Under the pieces are notes generated by a model. It was not told where the DNA came from, searched no databases, and saw nothing but the letters and a program-made list of their open reading frames with translations. This document shows, piece after piece, positions 1 to 11,529 of a DNA stretch of 64,000 nucleotides. The translations under genes were made by a program, and so were the position numbers. The DNA lies in NCBI GenBank assembly GCA_034231615.1, contig CM067318.1:35125382-35189381 (forward strand), read 5' to 3'. The DNA comes from Meghimatium bilineatum (Eukaryota > Mollusca > Gastropoda > Stylommatophora > Philomycidae). Numbering within the stretch: the first letter of the stretch is position 1; every line of letters starts with the position of its first letter.

Positions 1-143
1 GTGACTGAAACATTCCTTGTGACTGAAACATTCCTTGTGACTGAAACATTCCGTGTGACTGAAACATTCCTTGCTACTGAAACATTCTTGTGACTGAAAC
101 ATTCATTGTAACTGAAACATTCCGTGTGACTAAAACATTCCTT
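1..143. repeat. 18-bp minisatellite, 8 copies, cut by window edge
   Basis: Tandem GTGACTGAAACATTCCTT with small variants (one 17-base copy). The array continues past the left edge of the window. Confidence 0.95.
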
Positions 144-2416
144 GGATAGTGGCGCATACAAAGCGCTATCACACCAACAGAAATTTCAGCGTCTGTTGGT
201 TGCGTTATTCGTAATAATATATTTATAAAAATTGATCATTGTCACTAATTTTATACAAGAAATAAAACATGCTGTGTTATGAAAGTCTTTAATACACTAG
301 AACATTTACTTTCTATGAAGATTTAAATGCCAGAGGAAGACAGTGGGGGAACGTCACTACCAACAAGCAAGGGAAAGAGCACGAAGACGTGTTGCTAACT
401 GCCGATGTCGTATGCCTAAATGATGGCGCAGTGACTAAAACAGCTAGCAGACACATCATCTTAGATTGACATTGGTTCCCATTGCACTGACTTCTGCATG
501 AAAGTGAAGGTCAGCAGGACATCGTGACCACGAACATTACTTGTGCACATCCTGATCAAGATGCGTGTCCTTTGTACGAGTAGCAAAGTAATGCAATCCT
601 TCCAGCACGACATCTCTAGTTTTGACACTAATAGTAAAATAAAACACAGGATGCTGATTGCCAAGCGCTCACGCCGCAGTGAAATGAACCAAACACAAAG
701 GTAGAATGACTTGGTAGAGGAAGCATGATTAAACAAACCGCAACTAACAAGACTAGTTAGTACACTACATCAACCAAATATTACCCAACAACAAAAATGT
801 ATGGAAATGGGCTGTAGATGAAACAACTATGGTCTTCAAGACCTGTGTTCAGCAGGGCATGGAAGAAAGATGGAATAAATTGTGCAGGGAATGTCAGCTT
901 TCACAAATTTCTTAAGACGTTTGGCATTTACATCGGAACATGCACAGTGATGCTCATAGATGCGATTTTTCTGTCTGTTAAACTAACGATCTTACATGAC
1001 AGAAATCAAATACAGTTAAGCGGAAGTATTTCTTGAGCACTAGATAGAATAACCAGACTAGAATAACATAGGCGTCCTCGCTCGAGTTAGCAGCTGTCAA
1101 AATGTTTCTAACTCCCTCTCCTTAATTGGTGACGTAATTTATGGATACCCCCCTACCCACTATCAGCGGAATAATTGGCATTGACTTTCCCAATGCCCAA
1201 TGTATACATTCCACACGAAGAGTGTTGGTATCGTTGTGAATGTGTGATATGTTGACATAGATCCAGATACTCCTCTCTGTTCGCTCTAGTCTAACCACTT
1301 AGATATTTCTTTGAAATTTGAGCATTCATATCCCGTGCTGAAATTTACAGTCGAAGCTGTGATATTTTGCGGTTCTCGGTCTATCATGGGGCCTATCTGA
1401 TTTCGTCACGTATTTTATTCCAGTTAACTTTATCTCACGACATTTTAATACATCAACTTCATACTGATTTACAACAGATACGACCGCATTCGCTTTACGA
1501 ACGTTTAGATACTGAACCTCATGTTCTGGGAGAATCAATGCTGAATAAATCATCTCGTATGATTTGTATAGGTATCCAATTTCACCTTATGTAGGACCGA
1601 CATGTTGGCCACTTTGCACATCGTCTTTTTAGTCTACGTCGCCAAATACAAGACACGCTTTGTTTGTGTCTAAAAATCTTTATTCAGTGTCATTTCTTTT
1701 GGTATCACATACAGGTGGCGAAAGTTGCAAATATCTCACTCCACCTCCACTTGGTGATCCTGGACAACAGAAGAGCAAAGCAGTTAATTCAAGGACTAAA
1801 CATAGAAGTGCAAAGGTAACCAGTTAGTCATAAATGTCGTGCTCAAGTAAGATGTATCGGGTCTAAAAGTATAGATGACGCAACTCAGCTGTAAAACACA
1901 ACGAATAGCTTAAGCTCCATAGACACACCATCATCAAGTGCGTTTCCGGCTAGTATAGGCGAACATGAGTCTTCTCAACTTTATATCTAGTATCTTGCAT
2001 CAGAACTGTTGTTGACTTTTTGCAAGGTCACTACATAAAACAATCGAATATTTTTTCACACTTTCTCTCTCTCTCTCTCCTTCACTCAATCTTGCCAGTT
2101 GTAACTATATTCTTACCCCCCCCCCCCCATATCCCCCATCCCAAACTAATAACCAGCGCCAGATTTAGACTTAAGCTATTTGAGATATGGGGCTCTTTAA
2201 CAATTAGGAAGTATATAGATAGTCAAATTAAAAACAATTTGGAGGTCCCAAGAAAGTGGAGGCCCTAAGCTATAGCGTGTTTAGCTTATAGGTAAATCCT
2301 GCACTGCTAATAACGTTACCACACAAATAAAAACTGTCTTTTTGTGATATTTGTAAGAAATTCCCCTATTTGGCTCCTTCAGCAGCTCCTCATTAGGTTC
2401 TCTAAATGCCCATGTT
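144..2416. other. No gene seen
   Basis: Only short frames below 95 codons, none with a recognised domain. It contains a CT run followed by a C tract at about 2060-2128. Confidence 0.6.
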
Positions 2417-2602
2417 ACTCTCAGCATCCTTCCATAGAAACATGTATACTCTCAGCATCCTTCCATAGAAACACGTATACTCTCAGCATCCTTCCATAGA
2501 AACACGTATACTCTCAGCATCCTTCCATAGAAACACGTATACTCTCAGCATCCTTCCATAGAAACACGTATACTCTCAGCATCCTTCCATAGAAGAACGT
2601 AT
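2417..2602. repeat. 31-bp minisatellite, 6 copies
   Basis: The unit begins ACTCTCAGCATCCTTCCATA and repeats every 31 bases with very few differences, so it is a young or homogenised array. Confidence 0.95.
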
Positions 2603-2749
2603 ATATGTCATTTAATTTCACCCTCTTGTTTATTTACTGGCCAAGATTAACCTCATCAGGGCCGCATCCTGCTAATTGGTAGAAGAATGAACGTATAAAT
2701 CGAATGTACTAGAAAGTAGGTATATACGCTGTCTTACACTTTTGAGACA

Positions 2750-3055
2750 TCTTATGTAACTCCATGAGTCATGATGTAGTTAGGAGAACTTCTGACACAT
2801 AAGTGAGTTATCATGATGTATTTAAGAGAACGTCTCACACTCTAGTGAGTTATCATGATGTATTTAAGAGAACGTCTTACACTCTAGTGAGTTATCAGAA
2901 TGCATTTAGGAGTACTTCTCACACTTGAATGCGTTATGACGATGTAGTTAGGAGAACTTCTTACACTCCAGTGAGTTATCAGAATGCAGTTATGGAAAAT
3001 TCTCAAATTTCAGCGAGTTAACAGGATTTAGTTACGGATGCTTCTCAAACTCCAA
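2750..3055. repeat. Degenerate 42-bp tandem repeat, about 7 copies
   Basis: The landmark GATGTATTTAAGAGAAC / GATGTAGTTAGGAGAAC recurs every 42 bases (2773, 2815, 2857, 2899, 2941, 2983, 3025), with divergence growing toward the 3' side. Confidence 0.85.
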
Positions 3056-3533
3056 AGAAAACTATACAAATATAAGAAATCAATATTATCGTAACAATGT
3101 CGCAAACAAAATGATTGCTCAAGATAATTTGCCAAACATGTATAGGATATATAAATATCCGGAACAAATACTTAATCTTAACCGTCACCAGAGCAATTTC
3201 AGGATAAGCAGTCAAAAAGTCAACATACAAAAGTGACTAGTTTTCAATCAGAGTTCACATCTGGGAACATGTTAACAACCCTTTCATGTCTACTCTCCTG
3301 ACCAGAGTCGTAGAAACGTCTCAAGTAGGAGGTGAGTTAGTTTTAAAAAAATTTCATTCCCCCATTTTCGTGTTTAATTCCCTCTTTTTCATGAGAAAGT
3401 TGTTGACTTTTTTTTTTGCGGTACGTTTACCTTTTTGCGGTACCTTTTGGTTAAATTCCTAGTACTAAAAGTTATGTTCTGATTTTCTAAGGTTAGGAGT
3501 TTCAACTAACCTCTCACGTCGAGACACTGTCGA
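3056..3533. other. No gene; carries one copy of the G-tract-associated motif
   Basis: At about 3455-3495 it has CCTAGTACTAAAAGTTATG followed by TTTTCTAAGG, a motif shared with 7875-7930 and with the inside of the hAT element at 20252-20829. Nothing else recognised. Confidence 0.55.
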
Positions 3534-3667
3534 GCCACTGGCGCAAATAAAACGGCAATCCACCGCATTTGCATTCACTGAGCTACACCCGTCTGGAAAT
3601 CTAGTAGGACCATTGTCCTGCTGCAAGAGAAATCCAGGGGGAGTTTGAGAATGAAAAGAAGAAGAAC
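3534..3667 (+). mobile_element. Short SINE copy (160-bp family), diverged
   Basis: Matches the family defined at 37088-37246: GGCGCAAATAAAACGGC near the start, TCTAGTAGGACCATTGTCCT in the middle, GAGTTTGAGAATGAA then AAGAAGAAG at the end. No clear target-site duplication. Confidence 0.75.
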
Positions 3668-3692
3668 TAGCTCCTGACAGAACACTTGGTTT

Positions 3693-4295
3693 AACTAATG
3701 GTATCTTAAGTTTAACTGGTGGTATCTTATGTTTAACTAATGGTATCTTATGTTTAACTGATGGTATCTTATGTTTAGCTAATGGTATCTTATGTTTAAC
3801 TGATGGTATCTTATGTTTAACTGATGGTATCTTATGTTTAACTAATGGTATCTTATGTTTAACTGATGGTATCTTATGTTTAACTGGTGGTATCTTATGT
3901 TTAACTAATGGTATCTTATGTTTAACTGATGGTATCTTATGTTTAACTGATGGTATCTTATGTTTAACTGGTGGTATCTTATGTTTAACTAATGGTATCT
4001 TATGTTTAACTGATGGTATCTTATGTTTAACTGATGGTATCTTATGTTTAACTGATGGTATCTTATGTTTAACTGATGGTATCTTATGTCTAACTGGTGG
4101 TATCTTATGTTTAACTGGTGGTATCTTATGTTTAACTAATGGTATCTTATGTTTAACTGATCGTATCTTATGTTTAACTGATGGTATCTTATGTTTAACT
4201 AATGGTATCTTATGTTTAACTAATGGTATCTTATGTATAACTAATAGTATCTAATGTTTAACTTATGGTAATTTATGTTTAACTGAGGATATCTT
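3693..4295. repeat. 21-bp minisatellite, about 28 copies
   Basis: The unit ATGGTATCTTATGTTTAACT plus one base (G or A) repeats every 21 bases for 600 bases. Copies carrying TGAT, TAAT and TGGT alternate irregularly, which suggests internal duplications of blocks. The last three copies are degraded. Confidence 0.97.
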
Positions 4296-4977
4296 ATGCA
4301 CGTATCGAGCTGTACAATTTTCCTATATGAATGAACTGTATAACATACCGGTTAAATTTCACTATTATATCTGGAAAGAGCGATATATCTGTGATCACTG
4401 TCATGTCCTCACAATATTCGTTTCTAAAAAATTCTTTGTATTGTATCGTGTTTTGTTCCTTCATCTCAAGTAAATTAAAAACTTGCACTCAACATTTCTA
4501 CCAGGCTATATTCAAAGCTCCTCAATTGAATTTTCTCTGTAATGAATTTTGCCCGGACATCGGCCTCGAAGCCTACTGTTCAAGACGCCGCGCTATGCAG
4601 ACATTTTATTATCGTTGTTGAATGAGAAAATAGAGAGGCAATCTTTCAATTTCCCAAACTTTCTCACATTCCGGGGTACGCCTTGTTCAGAATATTCGTT
4701 TTCCCGACAGCCGAGACTAGTCGTCAGCCATAAATTGTTAAAGATAGTCTATTAACAGAACTTACGCTTGGACGCACATCTTGTCATGCGTTATCATCTG
4801 AGAGCTCTGTGTTGTTGTCAATTGCAATGCATCTGACAAACTTCTTAATGTACTTATACCACAGCTGGTCGTGTAGTCTCGGGGTTTCAGTCTGAAAATT
4901 GGAGCAAATTTAGCAAAATGACAGAAAATTATGTGTAACAATATCAGTAAATTTTATAATACAACTATTTGTGTTTG
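4296..4977. other. No gene seen
   Basis: Overlapping short frames on both strands without recognisable motifs, and no repeat family recognised. Confidence 0.55.
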
Positions 4978-5205
4978 CAATCAGTGTCGCAGACATGATT
5001 TTGATAGGGGGGGGGGGTGTTTTTCATGTTGCAAATACGATTTTGAAGGGGGGGGGGGGGCGCGGGGTGTCTTTCAGTGTTGCAGACACGACTATGATAA
5101 GGAGGGTGTTTTTCAGTGTTGCAGACATGACTTTGATAAGGAGGGTGTTTTTCAGTGTTGCAGACATGACTTTGATAAAGGGGGTATTTTTCAAACAAGA
5201 TAAGC
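4978..5205. repeat. 39-bp repeat with G-tracts, about 5 copies
   Basis: The unit contains GTTGCAGACATGACTTTGAT followed by AAGGAGGGTGTTTTTCA. The first copies carry runs of 9-12 G. A 39-base period keeps frames open (an 85-90 codon frame runs through); I treat these as non-coding. Confidence 0.88.
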
Positions 5206-5477
5206 TATTAATTTCGTTTTTGTGTTAATTTAGATATTTTTGATAAATGAGCTAAAGAAGAAGAAAGTGTGTGTGTGTGTTGTTTTTTTGGAGGGGGGGG
5301 GCGGGACTTACCCAAGGAGTTACGTTTTTTTCTAGCAATAAATATCATGCTTTATATTCCTAAGGAGGTGTGGGGACTGCCTTGTTTGTAATTAATATTC
5401 ATATCACACACAATCAAGATAAGAGGGAGTGGAGGATGAAGTGCTTAAAAGATACCCTCCCTCCATTTAGGAAATTA

Positions 5478-5706
5478 GAACATGATATTCAGTAACTAGG
5501 AAGTAAATAAACAAGCGAACATCATTTTCAGTAACTAGAAGGCAAATAAGCAAGCTAACATCATATTCAGTAACTAGAAGGCAAATAAACAAGTGAACAT
5601 CATATTCAGTAACTAGAAGGCAAATAAACAAGTGAACATCATATTCAGTAACTAGAAGACAAATAAACAAGCGAACATCATATTCAGTAACTAGAAGCCA
5701 AATAAA
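5478..5706. repeat. 39-bp minisatellite, about 6 copies
   Basis: The unit ACATCATATTCAGTAACTAG plus AAGGCAAATAAACAAGTGA repeats every 39 bases. It opens a 67-codon minus frame with a 13-residue repeat; not considered a gene. Confidence 0.93.
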
Positions 5707-6067
5707 TAAAGCAGACGAACCACACTCTCTCCTTTTCCCGTATGGAATTTCCCATAAATATGAAAAATTTAACGTAAACGAGACAATTTTGTTTGTTTGT
5801 TTGTAGGTAAAACGTTCCCCTTACATGACTACATCAATTCACTCAAATACAGTGAAATACAGCTACTTATAACAAGACCATAGATCGGGGGGGGGGGGGT
5901 GAGGTGTATTTAGTACTAGGAAATAAGTCAAAAAGTGGGTAAATCCCACCACCCTCTTTAATGGTTATCCAAAAAAGGAAGATCACTAAAAATCAGACTA
6001 AAACCGTGACCGATCAACATTACAGAAGATATGTTCGTTTAATTAAGTTGAACCCCCTCACCCCATG
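5707..6067. other. No gene; G tract near 5888
   Basis: It contains a run of about 13 G at 5888-5900 followed by a TTTAGTACTAGGAAAT motif related to other G-tract sites. No coding signal. Confidence 0.5.
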
Positions 6068-6209
6068 CGTTACGTGTCGTGAATATTGTTTTGATTTCAA
6101 TTGGTTACTATTTATATACTTGGAATCGCATGCCAAAAATAGCCAAGTCAATTCCAAGTATATAAATAATGATCAACTGAAAGCTAAACAATAATCAAAA
6201 CATGTAACG
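6068..6209. mobile_element. Foldback MITE-like element, 59-base arms
   Basis: Left arm 6068-6126 and right arm 6151-6209 are imperfect inverted repeats (starting CGTTACGTG/CGTTACATG, ending TATTTATATACTTGGAAT) around a 24-base loop. A related foldback lies at 9665-9771; both are followed within about 30 bases by AGGTCTTCTATA. No transposase. Superfamily not assigned. Confidence 0.7.
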
Positions 6210-6771
6210 AAAGGAATCCAACTTATTTTAGCGAACAGGTCTTCTATAAAACTGACAGTCTCGCTAAAAAAAAACTAGAAAAACTGATGCTGATGAAAAC
6301 GAGGCAATGACCTTTCTTATGTAAAGGTAAATAAATCAGCCCTCCCCTCGACGTATCTACGACTATGCTTATAAAAATTGTTCCTTAAAGATTTGCACAA
6401 ATTCTCAAATGTAACCGTTGGAATTGCTATATGACATATGACTTAATAAGTGGCCTCAGCCGTCACATGGAATGCGGACAGGTATGAGCAAACTTATAAT
6501 TTGATACTTTGACAACTGAGGATGAGGTAGGGGGATTTATAGGAATGTATAGAAACCGAGTACACGCACACCACTAAACAATATTCTGTCTATGCATCTG
6601 TTATTATTTATGTCAGAGATTTTGTTCTAATTTGTCTATCTCCGTTACTGTCTATATACATTTCTGTCACTATAATTTGTCTATTTCTATTCCTGTATGT
6701 ATACATTTCTCTGTCACTGTAATTATGGAATCTGATACTTGCCCTATTAATAATAATAGCCGTTCCTATAG
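6210..6771. other. No gene seen
   Basis: AT-rich, with CTGTCACTGTAATT-type short duplications at 6620-6725. No coding signal. Confidence 0.5.
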
Positions 6772-7715
6772 CAGGAGACGATGACAAGGGTTGGAGATTT
6801 GTGTTGTTGAATCTGTTGTGTGCGATATCAAGGCTGTGGACCAGGGGTCGGGATTTAGTCGGGAACCCATGGCTCGCGAGCTAGATGTGGCTCTATTGAT
6901 GGCTGCATCTGGCTCGCAGACACATGTTCGATTATAAAACAAATTGTTTATTTAGACTCCTTTGATCTACATATTAATTCCATATCAATATTTCATTCTA
7001 CAAATGAGCTAAAGTCTACTGCAGCTCAGCATCAGAAGTGGCATTAATGGTAAGAAATACTCATTATTGATTAGCAACAGCATAACAATGTTATTAAAAA
7101 GAATTCAGAGACATAATTATTGTACTTTTAGTGTTGAAATTACACATAATGCATTAATAAACTTGAATTTTTAGTTGTAAACATAATGTATGGCTCTTAC
7201 AGAATTACTTTTCAAAATAGGTGGTGTCCATGACTTTCTCAGACAAAGAGGTTCCGACCCCTGCAGACGATGACAAGGGTTGAAGATTTGTGTTGGTGTA
7301 TCTGTTGCATGCGGATATCATGGCTGTAGACGAAAACAGGTGTTGCAGATTTGTGTTGTTGCATGTGGTGTGTGCGGTTATCATGGCTGTAGACGATGAC
7401 AAGGGTTAGAGATTTGTGTTGTTGTATCTGGGGTGTGCGGTTATCATGGCTGTAGACTATGACAGGGGTTGAAGATTTGTGTTGTTGTATTTGTTGTGTG
7501 CGGATATCATGGCTGTAAACGATGACAGGGGTTGCAGATTTGTGTTGTTGCATGTGGTGTGTGCGGTTATCATGGCTGTAGACTATGACAGGGGTTGCAG
7601 ATTTGTGTTGTTGCATGTGGTGTGTGCGGTTATCATGGCTGTAGACTATGACAAGGGTTAGAGATTTGTGTTGTTGTATCTGGGGTGTGCGGTTATCATG
7701 GCTGTAGACTATGAT
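6772..7715. repeat. 63-bp minisatellite, 8 copies plus one split off by a hAT insertion
   Basis: The landmark TCATGGCTGTAGAC recurs every 63 bases (7318, 7381, 7444, 7507, 7570, 7633, 7696). A diverged first unit at 6772-6841 is separated by the element at 6842-7263. The 63-base period (21 codons) leaves a 178-codon minus frame (7239-7775) of 21-residue repeats with the core IVYSHDNRTHHMQQHKS. With no conserved flanking domain, coding is unlikely. Confidence 0.93.
6842..7263. mobile_element. hAT-type MITE inserted in the 63-bp array
   Basis: The ends CAGGGGTCGG and CCGACCCCTG are inverted repeats of hAT type. The inside has GGCTCGCGAGC and GGCTCGCAGAC, also seen in non-autonomous hATs. The flanks are the two halves of a 63-bp repeat unit. 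An imperfect duplication (CTGTGGAC / CTGCAGAC) overlaps the right end. No transposase frame. Confidence 0.75.
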
Positions 7716-8039
7716 TACAGTAACGGTTAAGGAGGGTTTAAAAAAAGGGTAATTCATCTGTTTTTGTGTGTACATTTGTACATTTCACATTTCACTATTT
7801 GACGGGAAATTTGAAGACATTTTTATGGGGTGGGGAACCCCGTTAAGGAAGGAGTTTTACCGACCTACTGGTTACATTCTTAGAGTACTAAAAGTCATGC
7901 TCATATTTTCTAAGGAGGGGGGGGGGGGCATTCCTATTCCCCCTTTCCTATCTACGGACCTGGCAGTGATGACTGAAAAAAGTATAATTCTGGTTTAGAA
8001 TCCTCTGCCGCATTTGGACCACGTGTGGCCTATCTATCA
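7716..8039. other. No gene; G-tract motif
   Basis: At 7875-7930: TTCTTAGAGTACTAAAAGTC, ATGCTCATATTTTCTAAGGA, then a 12-G run; the same motif as at 3455 and 20478-20555. No coding signal. Confidence 0.55.
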
Positions 8040-8548
8040 ATCTATTCGCTAAACCCTTTGCTGCCTTTCAGCGTCAGGAGTAGAATAGTTTTCTGGAGAT
8101 GACCCTCGTGTGTGCTGAATATGTTGTGGAATTTATCGCCTCTTTTATTTCGGTGGTCCATCATTTTCGTAGTCGGCCTCTAGGTCCGCCTCCACTGTAT
8201 CTGTGTAGCATAGCTTGCTGTGGTATGCTGTCTGATGGTAGTCTGCTGATGTGTGCAAACCATTTGATCTGTTATCTCTTAATATATTCCAAGATTGGGG
8301 TAGTGCCGGTTGTTTGTCTCATTCCTCACTCTGTCTCTTCGCGATATTCCTAGGATTCTGCGTAAGCATGTCATTTCAGCTGTCACAAGTTTATGTTTGT
8401 CTTGTGTTGTTGTTGTCCATGTTTGGCTTGACAGCATAGAGCTGGCAGAATAATCTTTTTTAATAGTGTTATTTAGATGTTTAAATCTATATTTTTGTTT
8501 CTGAAGATTGGTGTCATTTGCCCTAGGACTTGGTATGGGTTTCCACAT
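8040..8548 (-). mobile_element. Decayed LINE 3' end (C-terminal domain)
   Basis: The minus strand reads TAEMTCLRRILGISRRDRVR then NE, followed after a frame change by GGGPRGRLRKWWTTEIKEAI. This is the segment downstream of the reverse transcriptase in many non-LTR elements ('MRCLRRILGISRRDRIRNE...RGRPRKRWTDDI'). Broken by several frame changes; not active. Confidence 0.8.
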
Positions 8549-8553
8549 CTGTT

Positions 8554-8800
8554 CTATATTTCTTTGCTGCTCTTGCCGTCTGTTGTTATATTGCTTCCTG
8601 TTATGTCATGTGACGTATTCTTTAAAGAATGTTGTCTTCCCAATGAATTCTCTATGCCCCTCTCTGTCTTGGGCGATGCGGCTAGTATTTTCCAACGATG
8701 TATTCGTGTTATCTTTAATGTCGACAGTCCATCGTCTTCTTGGTCTGCCATTTCTCCTCTCCCAGGTACGCTGGTCTATCGATTTCTCCCTTTTCCTCAT
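8554..8800 (-). mobile_element. Second LINE C-terminal fragment, tandem with the first
   Basis: The minus strand encodes WERRNGRPRRRWTVDIKDNT, SRIAQDREGHREFIGKTTF and FKEYVT, the very end of a LINE ORF. It precedes the fragment at 8040-8548 in transcription order, although in an intact LINE this part comes last. So these are two separate insertions, or one element inserted into another. Confidence 0.75.
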
Positions 8801-9007
8801 TTTACAATTATGTTATTGATTTCGGCATCAATGCTATTGGCGCTGAAGAGAGTAATACAGCGATATGTGAATCTGTCGACTGATACGATATAATTCTAAT
8901 TGCTATTTACTTTGATGACTGAGTCATAATACAGTTCACTTGAAGAGGGTTGAAATATCCTCAGTTTTTTAATGATCAGACCAAACATTAATTGTCATAC
9001 ATGATTA

Positions 9008-9297
9008 CAGGTAAAGGTAGGTCCCATGACATCTGCCGTCGGGGATGAAGATAACTCTTCATGTACTAAGCCGCAGAAACTATTATGTGGCCAGTTCCCT
9101 TCCCTGTTGTTTCTGTACTTTCCCTAACTCATGCGTCAGGTACTCATTTACAGCTGAGTCGACTGGAGGAGTGGTCGTGTCAGGTGAGAAATCACAACCC
9201 GGATTTTTTTAAAATGTCCGGACGTGGTTTCGAACCCGGCACGCTGTAACCAGATTATAGCAAGCAAGCTCACTATCCACTAGGCTACCGCGCTCCT
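9008..9297 (-). mobile_element. tRNA-derived SINE with 12-bp target-site duplication
   Basis: The minus strand begins at 9297 with a tRNA-like head: A-box-like TAGCCTAGTGG and B-box GGGTTCGAAAC. A tRNA-unrelated body follows, with a (TTACCTTT)-like end. It is flanked by CATACATGATTA at 8996-9007 and 9298-9309, giving exact borders and a 290-base length. Confidence 0.92.
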
Positions 9298-9309
9298 CAT
9301 ACATGATTA

Positions 9310-9664
9310 TACTACAAAAATCACCAAAAATGTTTGTCTATTATAAGAACTTACTATTCGTGTTTTTAAATAGTAGATCAATATTTCTGAAGTAACGATT
9401 TGACAGAGAAGCTAAATACAAAGATGTGCTGTTGGACTTACGATTTCAAATCAGTACAAACCTAGGAATAAATTAAGGACTGTACGAGTCATATGAATCT
9501 ATTGTTTCTGTATGTTTTAGAACGGCAGGGAATGAAATGACGTCTTGTCTTTTTAATAATAAAATGAAAGACGTTACATTAAAATTAGCTGGACATACAC
9601 TGGATATGACCAGTCCCCGGTATAAAGACCTGTGTACAGAATATATAAATATGGACTGAAAGGT
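9310..9664. other. No gene seen
   Basis: AT-rich sequence, no repeat family or coding signal recognised. Confidence 0.5.
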
Positions 9665-9771
9665 CGATTTATATTATTTTCGTGAGTTTCATTGGTTGAC
9701 TCTTTTTGTCATGCGTCTTCAAGTATATAATACTGACCAACGAAATAACGAAAATAATCATAAACGTAACG
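9665..9771. mobile_element. Foldback element related to 6068-6209
   Basis: The left arm (TTATATTATTTTCGTGAGTT...) and the right arm ending CATAAACGTAACG are imperfect inverted repeats. It shares the TTCAAGTATATAAT centre, the CGTTACG end and the following AGGTCTTCTATA with the element at 6068. Confidence 0.6.
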
Positions 9772-10809
9772 AATGAAGTCCTAATTAATTCAGTGCAGAG
9801 GTCTTCTATACATCAGATGATCATGCTTCAGGTGAGCGAGATACCTGTTGAATAATATCATCGGCATAACACATTCACAATATTCCTCTTTTATGCCTGA
9901 GTCTCTTTACTACCATAGCCTCTCCGTGTAAAGGATGATGCTTGTTTGCAATACCTTGCATCGGAGCCGAAATTGGGCTCGGCATAACCGCGATCTATTC
10001 GTCATGATTGGAAAATAAAATAGACAAGTCATCGCTATATATACAAGCTGTGTCCTTATCCCTAATGCACCCAAGCGGTACACCCATTGAACACATTGAA
10101 CACCATGGGATCAGTTTTTCACTATGATCTAAGGGAAACCAAGATTGGTTTTACAGTCAAATTTATAAACAGTTTAAAAAAAAAAATCAAAACCGTATTC
10201 AGATACGTACAAGTTGTGGATGTAGAAAAAGAGAACATTCACTTATCTACTGATTTCTCATGCATACAATTCTGTCAATACATGGAAACTACAGATTCAT
10301 GTGTACGCATACATTCAAACAGAAAATTTGACCGAAAATTAATTCAGCCAAAAAGGTGGGGTTTAAAATATTTATTCAGAATAGTGGATGAATTTAGGCA
10401 CTTCAGTTGGACGGAGATTGGAATTTTGATGGCTATTTTCAGAAGTTGATCTGTTATTTAAGAATATTTCCGAGGTCATGTGTTTAGCTTGCTAGAAATA
10501 TATCAAACGTGAATAAATGGAGGTTAAAGTAGAGGATGATTGACATGCAAACTAACATGTAACGAACAAGAGTGAGAATAAGCAGGGGCAACCAGGAAGG
10601 CCGTCCCGGTTTCGGGTGCCAAAAGCAATACACGTCGAACAATCGAAATAAATTTAGCTTACGTCCATGAGGTACCGACCGCTAGTAGTGTGTCACACAT
10701 TTTGACTGGCTCGGACAGCAACACCGTCGACATAGAGAAAAATCATGCAACAATGGAGATTTGAACCAGACCCACTCAAAATGTACCCACTCGAATCGCA
10801 ACTCGAGTC
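9772..10809. other. No confident gene; unrecognised 120-codon frame at 10087-10449 (+)
   Basis: The frame at 10087-10449 (plus strand) is basic and hydrophobic, with no recognised motif, no relation to nearby repeats and no visible splice partners. I would not call it a gene without transcript support. The rest of the stretch is unremarkable. Confidence 0.4.
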
Positions 10810-10871
10810 AACACGTCTTCCGTGTTCGACCATACTGTATCCTTTAGTATAGTCGAAGACGGAAGCACGTT
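10810..10871. repeat. Imperfect hairpin with about 29-base arms
   Basis: Left arm 10810-10839 (AACACGTCTTCCGTGTTCGA...) pairs with right arm 10843-10871 (...GTCGAAGACGGAAGCACGTT) across a loop of about 3 bases, with around six mismatches. Probably the centre of a decayed foldback or palindromic MITE. Confidence 0.6.
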
Positions 10872-11269
10872 AACTAATGTTGCGAGGCGAGTGAATGCCA
10901 TCTGAGCGGAACTGATCATAAGGTATGCGGTTGTCTGTCTGCACGTCTGCTATGAGTTATGATCTTGAGAAAGGTATTTTTGGCCGAAATGTCTACCTGT
11001 GCATACTTTCTTGTGCGCTTCCAGTGATTCGCAAAACTTCACTACTACGCGTTTTCAGGTTTTCCCTGACGAATCATAGTTTTACTGTAGTTCTACCTAT
11101 TATCATTTTTTCGCAAGTCTGGGAATCAAATGAGCTTTTTCTGAGCATCGATTTAGTCGTCAGTAAAGGACCTCATGGAGGTGAATAATATTTCCGTTCT
11201 AAAAAATGAAGACCAGTTTTAGTTAGTTGTACGTTAGACTGTACAGTATTCATTAAACCAATTAAGGGT

Positions 11270-11455
11270 CAAGCACTGGCCCACAGATAAATAAACTGAA
11301 AGCTGTATGGGGAGCACTGAGGAGCTTTAAAATGTAGTAGCATTTATCAAGAAAACAGGACGTGATATGCGTGTAGACATGTCAAACTGGGAAGCAGAAG
11401 AAGATTTGTTAGGGAATAACACAATCACACTGTCAAACAAATAACTGAGAGTTGA
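11270..11455 (+). mobile_element. LINE 3' relic, RNase H family tail
   Basis: The plus strand reads KHWPTD, GSTEEL, AFIKKTGRDMRVDMSN in the frames expected for the end of the RNase H-bearing LINE also seen at 31845-32390. Truncated at 5'. Confidence 0.65.
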
Positions 11456-11529
11456 TTTTTTTAAAAAAAACATCGTCGTTTTCATGGACAATATACAATT
11501 AAACATAACCCTCTCATTGAATCTAGAAG

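Noticed and set aside
1-5706. CRISPR array (regularly repeated sequences)
   Set aside because: The arrays are contiguous tandem repeats without unique spacers, in an animal genome.
7239-7775. 178-codon minus-strand frame as a repetitive-protein gene
   Set aside because: The frame is explained by a 63-base tandem repeat; no signal peptide, flanking domain or splice partner.
10087-10449. 120-codon plus-strand frame as a gene
   Set aside because: No recognised motif, homology or splice context; length is not exceptional in AT-rich sequence.
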